This document shows positions 47,617 to 56,700 of a DNA stretch of 64,000 nucleotides, in pieces (position 1 is the stretch's first letter; the number at the start of each line of letters is the position of its first letter). The notes beneath the pieces are model-generated. The model was not told the DNA's origin. It did no database searches and worked only from the letters and a program-made list of their open reading frames with translations. Origin of the DNA: Paramarasmius palmivorus (Eukaryota; Basidiomycota; Agaricomycetes; Agaricales; Marasmiaceae); assembly GCA_037176845.1 (NCBI GenBank), contig JAYKXP010000209.1, positions 1 through 64,000 of the forward strand, given 5' to 3'. Made by a program: the position numbers and the translations under genes.

Positions 47617-48949
47617 ATGACAGGCAATACGAGGCAAGAGGCGTCCAGCGACGGAGAAAATGGCGACAAAGGGACGAGCAACCTTCTGAACAGCTTGTGA
47701 GTCAATAAATTGTAAAAATTGACACGCTAAATAACTCCAACAGGCCATTTCCAGCACAAAGGATCACATTCGACGAAACGAGTGTCTACGACTTAATCAA
47801 CGTCAGGAGGGTTTCCAAGGACACGCTCAGAGATGTCAATGAATACTACGCGAGCACCCTTGGAGCCGGCAGAATCTATGGCACGTTCTTCAGTGAGGAA
47901 AGACTCCAGACCAAGTTCAGGAAAGCAATCGCACGTGCAGGGGCACTCGTCAGCGGTATATCGATGGCTAAAGTCTTCCTCAGGGACCAAACCGACATAT
48001 CCCATATTGACGTGTACACGCCATGGTCCACAGCTAACTCCATAGCAGAAATCGTCGCAGAGGCCAACTACACGTTCAAACCGCTCCCCAGAAAGACCAA
48101 GGACGGAAGGACGTACGACGCACAACACTCAGTCTTCGAACAAGCAGTCTCGGCAGAGTTTTCGAAAGCCGTGCCTAACACAGGAGATCTGGATGAAATC
48201 TGCGATGACTCAACTGCAGCTGGCGTGTTCATTTTCGAAGACGAACATTGCAAAACGATACGTATTATCGGTACAAAGACAGAGCCGATAGAAGTCATTC
48301 TCGGTTTTAATTCCAGCAAGTAACCTGTCTTCACACTACGCTAAATCACTGATTAGCATACCCTACAGCACTACACATGAACTTCGCCACTGCTACGCAA
48401 TACGTTTCCCTTTACCCAAAGACATCATTCATCGACAAACGCATTTTAAAGCTAGCCATCACATCACCGGCCGACAAACATACGTACGAGGAGTACGAAA
48501 CAAAGGGCTGGACGATAATGAACGAGCTTTCGGCTGAAGAAGCTCTTCACCCTAACCACGAGCTTTCCCTCCAAATTCGATGGTTTGGGGACCCACACTG
48601 CTGGATAATCAACTTGTCTCCCCTAGACGACATGGACCTAGAAGACGCACGCTACCGACCACTCTCCGTAACTTCATGGCACCTATGCTGTCCGTTCACG
48701 GACAGTACACGGATCAGCTTCGAAAGGCTAGAAGATGCACGTCTTCCTTCGACGTACATCATGTCACCCGAGGCTGAAATTGCTGTGGTTCAGCACCCTT
48801 GTTTCAACCCCTTCACGGACAAAGGCACAAAGTTCTACCAAGAAGGAGCGGAAAATCCCGAAGATGGCGGAGAACACTATTTTGAGAACGAAACGGACAG
48901 GTGCGTGAACCCTAGCAGACAGAACTGCGCGCTTACAGCACTTGAATAG
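47617..48949 (+). CDS. Nucleotidyltransferase-like Agaricomycete protein
   Basis: Belongs to a common unnamed mushroom family that I associate with a nucleotidyltransferase-like fold; the function is unknown. Exon 1 (47617-47696) reads MTGNTRQEASSDGENGDKGT. After a 47-nt intron, exon 2 (47744-48315) gives LPFPAQRITFDETSVYDLIN, the core SGISMAKVFLRDQTDISHID (in relatives a GS...D-[LI]-D metal-site pattern, here D-I-S-H-I-D), AGVFIFEDE, IRIIGTKTEP and IEVILGFNST. A GC-AG intron (A|GCAAGT at 48316 to TTAG at 48356) restores frame into ALHMNFATATQYVSLYPKTS. This is the usual ILGFxST...MN..xxxxxxSLYP block of the family. The canonical GT donor four bases on would break the frame. The remainder is acidic and ends ...RQNCALTALE. 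The intermediate H for D in the presumed metal site makes catalysis doubtful. Confidence 0.7.
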
Positions 48950-49046
48950 TGCTACTGGAGGAGAGAGCATTCCAAGTCCGAGTACGAGTGAAAGAAAACT
49001 TCAGCGATACAAGGCCGGGCTCGATCCTTGCACCCACGGGTAAGAT

Positions 49047-49582
49047 ATGGCTATCAGTCGAAAATCTGATACTGACAGTTATGACAGGGGGACAAGCGGG
49101 AACTACAACCTGGAGAAAGCAATATCGGAGTACCTCGCCGAACTATATCACCTCATCGCCGAATGCCACACGAAGAACGTGAACTACAAGAGAATCAGGG
49201 AGAATCTCATACACGCACGCGAAACGTTCACCAAGATGGAAGACAATTTGGTTCAACCGACAGGGCATGCCATTTACCTGATATTCCGTTGCATCGACGA
49301 TGTCAGGAAGACGAGTGGAAACAAGCCACTAGAGGTACGTCGTATATCCAAGCACACAGAAACACGATAAGCTAAGGATTCATACAGTACATGCTGGAGC
49401 TCACTCTAGTACCGATGAACAGAGCCGTTGTCACGACCTGTACCATTCTTGCCCCGGAGGAGGATATACACCACATCACGAGGAAGCTGGCAGGTCAACC
49501 GAATTGGTCAGACGACCTACACATGGACGCGAACGTAATAATGAGATTCCAGAGCATAGAAGAGTACGTACAATTAGAGTAG
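49047..49582 (+). CDS. Small hypothetical protein
   Basis: Not recognised. Two exons fit: the first to about 49334 (YNLEKAISEYLAELYHLIAE, then CHTKNVNYKRIRENLIHARE, GHAIYLIFRCIDDVRKTSGN), a 53-nt intron GTACGT...CATACAG in phase 0, and a second exon YMLELTLVPMNRAVVTTC... ending IMRFQSIEEYVQLE. The first exon looks helical. An upstream open exon (48949-49030) may belong to it, but no phase-correct splice was found, so the start at 49047 is provisional. It follows the nucleotidyltransferase-like gene on the same strand by about 100 bp. Confidence 0.45.
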
Positions 49583-50390
49583 TTCAACGCAAAGGTCCCG
49601 TAGAGCAAACACATTGAACAAATGGAAAAACGGCACCTGAAGACAGTCGTAATCAGGGGATAGCTATAAGCTAAGCTCGTAAATGGAGGAAAGTAAAAGG
49701 GAACAGGGTTTGTCCTTACACAACTTGAACCGAAGCAAGGCTTAGAAAAACGGAAAAGAAAGTTCGTTCCGAACTCGTAACTTGGAAGGCCGGACCGACA
49801 CGCTCACGTAGGACTTGTCTACACAAAGACGAAAATGGAACCTCGAACTGCCCAGCCTGTAAAGTGCCCATCGTATTGCAGCCAGGCATTTTACTTCTGT
49901 GAAAAGATACTTGTCCGAGTAAGCTGTCCGCAGTAGTGGGGGCGAAAATGGGAGAGAAACGGATCGAAGGTAGCGGTCATCTCACGAGCTCACTATTACA
50001 CTGATTAATAACTGACCTGCTCTGTTGGGAACCATATCCATTAGTTTGAATTCTTCTGGTGACATAGATATAGGAAGGATAGGAATAAACCGGGTTTAGC
50101 TATTCGTGAAAACCCCTTAATATACACGAGATGACGATCTATGGATACGGAACAATGAAAAGTGGTTACGATGGCACAACAGTCTTTGATGCTATCAACT
50201 CCCGACACGTCTTTGTTGGCTACTGTGATGCCTGGTGTTCAAGTCGGTTATGATCGACCTGCTCGACCAACCGTTCAAGATAGTCTGATCAAACTCTTTC
50301 TCTACCTAAGTATAAGTATTGGACTCAGCACGTCTGACCTTATATGTACACTGGACCACATGACTTGAGCTTTGCTCGCTCTGGAGTAAC
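49583..50390. other. Intergenic region next to the Helitron 3' end
   Basis: No gene seen. Short frames only; base composition is like the host, unlike the A+T-richer Helitron to the right. It should contain the 3' UTR of the small gene ending at 49582. Confidence 0.45.
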
Positions 50391-50403
50391 TCAGCACTCT
50401 GAC

Positions 50404-50417
50404 GCCTGCGGCCAGGC
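50404..50417. terminator. Candidate Helitron subterminal hairpin
   Basis: GCCTG-CGGC-CAGGC, a perfect GC-rich stem-loop within otherwise A+T-rich DNA, 9 nt inside a CTGA. Helitrons use such a hairpin as their 3' transposition terminator. Position and orientation fit the minus-strand element. Confidence 0.45.
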
Positions 50418-50767
50418 CTTTAAAAATGCATAATGATATTCCCACTATGACCACTGAATAATGTGATGTTAGCTGGTATGTACTGGTGGAGAAGAAATGC
50501 ACAGATGCAATGTTTACACATAAAAAATCATAAATTGAATAACTGATACCCTGAATTCCTTGACAAAGAGTTACAAGGGTCCAGCCTCCTTTTAACTGCA
50601 ACAGGTGAATAGGATCCAAGTCATGTGCACAGGGTTGTGTCTCATCCCACCTGTGTCCCATCATTCGAGTCTGACAAGACACCCAGAATGGGGTCATTCC
50701 TGGCGTCTGATTAGATGGGATGTAGAATGGGCTGATACACTTGAAAACAACTAAATTGTTCTCACTG

Positions 50768-53700
50768 TTAGCACTTGATATATATTGCATGACATGCCTT
50801 GTATCCACGACACTTTGATAAGTCTAAGTTGCCAGTATTGAGGTCCTTATTGAAAATATAGTGGTTTCTCTGGCTTACCTGAGTTGACATGCCATCATGA
50901 TACCATACTCGCTTATGTGTGTCCATTACTCGAGCTACAAAGTGACCATCCTTAAAGTATATGACGCCACACAAACGATATGCATGAGACGAGCCATCAA
51001 CTGGAAGTTGTATAGACAAATCTATATAGGGTAACTTGTGTTGAGGTCCAGCTTCATGTACAGCAAACATCATAATCCAAGGTGGAAAACAAAATTCATG
51101 TGCAGATAACATATTAGACCCACATTCTCTACAACGATGAGAAGATATGTGTGGTTCAGTATATTGACGAAGTAATGAAGCAATTGAAGAACTATAAGAA
51201 CTACTTTGACTGATGTGAGGGACATAATCTGCAGCTGAGGAAACACACACCGCTGAGGCACATCTTGTGCATTTCTCCTGTCGTTGGGTTAAGGGTGTAT
51301 TACCATGCAGTACAGCATCAGATAGCTCAGATATAGACACAAAAGCACCAAGTACAAATTTGTCAGGAGCAAGAGTGGTAAGCTTACTGCGCAATGCATC
51401 TCGAACAACATCTATCGAAAGTACTTTGTCATGACACTGGCTAAATAGTTGAATTAGTTCAGGTAAGATGTTGTTGTGCATAAGGTTACTGGTAACATCA
51501 AAGGAGTCTCTTGATATGTTCCATGTGAACCACAACACATCCAGTAATGCATCATAAGCACAGCTATTATTGGACCATGTTGGAGCAGGTAGTAGAGATA
51601 AATGTGTTCTGTCTTCGGAGGTACTATTATGCTCCACATGAAGTCGTTTATGCCCATCAGATCGATAAGTTGGAGCGCTTTCAGAGAGGACACGCTTACT
51701 TCTCAACTGCACATTAGACTGTAAATTTACTGGCAAGTTCAAGGCTCTCTTTCTGGGCTGTAATACCTTAATACCTGGTTTGCTAGGCAGTTGTGGTACC
51801 AACCAGTCAGGATCAGGTATATTATGCTGAGAAAGATATTCCTTTAGATCTTTGGTAGCGTCTCCTTGACTCACAATCTTCCATGCAATTTCATCAATGT
51901 CGACTTGATCCAGAGGATCACTAGCACTCCATGCTAAACACAGTGGTACTGTAGTGGGAACATAAGTATCAGTCATCTCATTACGGAATGAGGCTAGCAA
52001 GACATTTCTTGTATTACCCTGTACACACAATGGAAGGTGACCTTCGTACCTACGTTTTGTTATGTCATCCAATAGCTCAAGTTCACGATACTCCTGACGG
52101 AGAGAAGATCCTTTAAGCCCACCAGTTATCTTATTGCTATCAAAACTTCCAAGTATAATAGTACCCTTAGCTGTAGCACTCCGTGACAAAGCTGTATAAT
52201 ATGAATGGAAATCACGGCAATTTGTAAGATGAACTGGATTGCGAGGTCTAGTCTTCCCTTGAGAAGAGAAATCAGTCATTGAAAAACACGGTGCAACATC
52301 TACCTGTGTTCGAAACACTTTGAGCATCTTGCCATCCTTAAAGGGCAGCTTAATTGTGGTATAATCTGAGGTAGGTGTAATTGGTATGACATTTAGAGGC
52401 AATCCTGGTAGCTGGACATCGTATGGAGGGCTTGTTAGTTTAACAAATAGAGTGTCTAGTCTCTGTCGATGCAGAGGTCCTCTTGCAGTCCAGCCATAGA
52501 CAGTACCTTCCTGACCTCGTGTTATATTCAGCTCTGTAGCTAAGTTCTTCCTGATGATAACAGGCATCCCTTTACAAAAGCTCAGCTTAGGAGACACTAG
52601 AGAATCAGAAGCACTTGCATCAAGAGACCACAGAAGTTCTTGCCATTGAGGAGTCATTTCTTTTAGATTAATCATATTACTATCATTGTTCTGCTTACGT
52701 TGTGCTTTCCCAGTAGGTTTGATAATATCCTCACAGTAGAAATGATGCAGTGGCTGACCATGCTCTTCTGCATATCGAATACCACCTAGTCGATTGATTT
52801 CATCTTTCTGCACATTCCATGCAGTGATAATAGCAATGTCTCTGAAATCAAGTGCACTTATTGAATCATTACCTTGCAGGTTTGATGATACTCTGGAGTT
52901 AAGAAAAGCTATGTCCTCCTGTGTGCAACTTTTGTAGCGCATGTTCTCTAATGCTCTGCGAAGCTTAGCATCATCCTCAGATTGATTGCGCTGACGCATG
53001 TTCTGACGTAATATGACTACATTTGTCACATGATGCCATAATGACTTGCCAATTGCCTCCTCCTGATGCTTTGTTGTGCTTCTGAGAGCGCCAATGTTTC
53101 TGCCATATAAAGATATACTTTCACCACCCATTGGTGGTGGAAGCTGGGCAAAATCTCCTGCAAATATGATATTTAGCCCACCAAACTCAGTGTCAGGTTT
53201 AAGTAGACAGAGACAAAGCTGGCGGCTAATACGATACAATTCTCTAGCTGAAACCATAGATATTTCATCAAAAAATACATATTGAATACCTATCAGTCTC
53301 TCACGAACTGTAGGAAGATTGTCACCTGTGGAATAATCATTGATTCCAAAGGCTGAATGATAAGTAGAACCTCCAAGAAGAGCTGCAGCACTACCAGTAG
53401 GAGCCACAACAAGCAACTTATAGGACTCATTTCTCAGTTGAAAGAAGTGTATTAAAGCTCGCAACACAGTTGACTTGCCAGTACCACCCATGCCACCAAT
53501 ATACATCTTCAATTGATCAGCATCTACAGAAGATGCATGTTGAGATATGATACGGAATGCTCTCTCTTGTTCCTCATTAAGTGAGAACAACTGGAGGGTT
53601 TCTGAAATATAGTGACCTTCATCCTTAGCCTTGAAACCTCTTTCCAGATATGTTTTATCTATGACTTGAACTTCTGTCATCATGGGAGGTAGCTGTCTTC

Positions 53701-56700
53701 GGTTACGGAATGCAACAAAGTTTGCTCGAACAGAAGCAGGAACTGAAGTTGTGCGTGATTCGACAATCTCTTTCTTACGCTCCATCAATACTGTTTTCCA
53801 GAAATCACGGGTATTTAATGCAATTGGACTGTAACTTTCAACATCACAAACCTTGTCTAGAGGCAATACTTTGGTCCAGTTGCTGACACTGAGTGTACGT
53901 TGAATTTCTAACTTTTGCAACAGTCTCTGCTTATGACCTTTGCTAAAATCTGCCAGCTGTGCTACCCCTTCAAAGTCATGCTGATAAGGAAAACTGGACT
54001 CCTCAGTAGTGTGCACTGCATCAGGGAAAGAATTCAAGATATCATCATAATCTTCCTCAGCACAGTCAATTAATGGATCCCAGCTACTATGCAGACCATT
54101 GTCTTTCTTCATTTGAGCATGATAGTCGTCACGAGCATCAAGACACTCGTACCTGATCATAAAATTATCCATAAGCTTCCTTTGTCTTTGTGAGAAGTTA
54201 TAGTTATTGAAGGAATCTTCCCAAGTGAGATACCCATCTTTAAGGTCAGTACCATTTCTCCAGGGTTTGAAAAGAGTCAGCATCACTTTGCAGTAGTACT
54301 CTCTATCTCCAATGTCTCGACGGGGAAGATTTGCCCCAAGAAAGTTTACTACAAGTTTGTCAGAGTCTTTCTGGATCTTAGCAACATGAGTATCTGACAG
54401 AGCATGGTTTGAATGATAGTAGTAATGATTTGAAGGCAGTGTCTTTATGTTACACATCTGTTTGGATGAGTGCCTTTGCTCAGGATCATCATTTTCGTCA
54501 GCATCACTTTCAGCACAAGATGCATGTTGAACAGTAGATCCCTTACTGTTTCGTTTTTTTGCTGATTTCAGTGTAACTCTATGCGAGATCCGAATCCAAT
54601 CATACAACACAATGTCATTGGATTCAAGAGGTCTGTCAGTATAATCCATAACAGGAGACAGACCTATTATACGATGCCCACGCTTTACTAAAGCTACCCG
54701 CTCTTTAACACTGTCTTCAGATTTACACATATTATCCTCTGGAGTTGACTTTTCTGTCGAACAGTCACTCTCAACACGAGCAACATATTGCTGCCAGTAA
54801 AAAGAGATGAAACGGTGATCAGTGTAGTGATCAGGAAAATCTAGCAGATAGGAACATATCAATGGTGCTCCAAATTCCATTTTTGTAGTCAAAAGATTAA
54901 CTATTTTTGTAAGAAGTTTTCTGGCTTTCTCTGCACTGCTTTCAGAACCATTAATGACAGAACCATGTTTGGAATATATTGATAGGATGGCATCAAACAC
55001 TACGTGTGTCTTTAGTGATGATTTAGTAATGTAGTCTGTAACATATAGCACTACAGATTTTATTGCAGTACCTGAACCAAGAAAGGTAACATCTGTATTG
55101 CTTCGCATCAGATAGGTCAGAGGATATGAGAAGGTGTTGAACCAGGGTTCATCTTTACGCATAGTGATTGCCCCACTTTCATGGTCTATTGAAGTATGGG
55201 GATGTGTTGGTCTTGGAAACCTAGCTCGACACTTACCCCATTTGTTATCACGACACCCTTTATAAACATGACGTTTCTTTAACGTTCCATCCTTCTTGTA
55301 GTTCGAGTCACATTCATGCCTTTGGGTCTTAAGAATGATATCATTTACATCAAACACATAATGATCATACCATTCCCTATAAGTATTGCAATCACCACAA
55401 TCTGTAGTTGAATACATGTACTGGTGATGAGCACAAGGTTCTGGTGGACACACAGGTAGTGCTTGAGTTGGGTTGACATATAAATCCTTTTTTGTTGCTA
55501 GTTCAACATCACAAGATACCTTTTCAAGAGTATTATCCAAAAACTGACCTGCAAAGACACTATCAAGATACATAATTACACTTTCCTCAAATCCCTCGAT
55601 TCTTGCTTTAAGTTTGTCCCGAATCTGCTGGGGACTAAGTGCTCCCTTAATCCAGAGAAGCAGATGGAGATGTAGAGTAAGGCGCCCCTGCTGTTCCACA
55701 ACACCATAATGGGCATCATGTTCACCATATAAACCTTGATGATTACTATTGTATCCAAGCACATCAGTAATGAATATATCAACCATATGGTTGAAAAACC
55801 TGGCTGAGGCCACAGGATTACTGCAGATTAGTCTTAATCTTGGTGCATGATCCATGAGTTTGGATGAAAAGTCAACTTGTTTTCCAGCAAAATAAACACA
55901 CAATGGATGCTTGCTGTCTGCTGGAGAAATGGTGATATACCAAGAAGGTGCTCCTTTATGTGCAATCAATGACCATACTTCATGACGCATAAACTTCTTT
56001 GTAGTTGCAGATCCATTGACTTTACTTGCAACTCGATCAATGTCATTAAGAACCTTAAAGCATTCAACTTCTTGGTCACCCTGTGGGATAACTTTTTCTC
56101 CACCAGCCATTCGTTCAGCGACGTCCTGTAGAACTGAAGTGTTTAGAGATACTATTCTGTTAGCAACAGCATTAAAGGACTGCTTGTCAGCTAGAAGCCA
56201 TCCTGCTGACGTAGCGGCTTTAACCTGTTCATGACTGAAAGCAACTATAGGGAAGTTTTCATCTGTCTGAAAGCGCTTGTCATAGTACATGAGCAAATGC
56301 TTTTTATGCGCTGAATCGGAAATATGACAAGTACCTATACCTCCATAACCATACGGAAACAGCCAGGGGAACATTTTTGGATATAGTGCAGGGTTTTTCC
56401 AAATAGACTCCCCTTCTTGTTTATGCCCAACAGCCAGTACCTTGCCACCCCGATTGAAGTAGCTTGCAGCAATGCCTTTGATCTCATCCTTTGTATATCC
56501 TGGGAGATCATCACCCAAGATTCCATGGACAGTGAATGAACAGCGCCCACTCTCAGTACCATCTTCAGGTTCATTGTCATCAAGAGACATGGATTCAACA
56601 ACTTTATTGTTATCAGATTCTCTCCATATTATTGAACATGGAGGAAGTGTTTCATCATACTGTAAGAGATGAGCATCAGATACTTTTACATCAGAATAAT

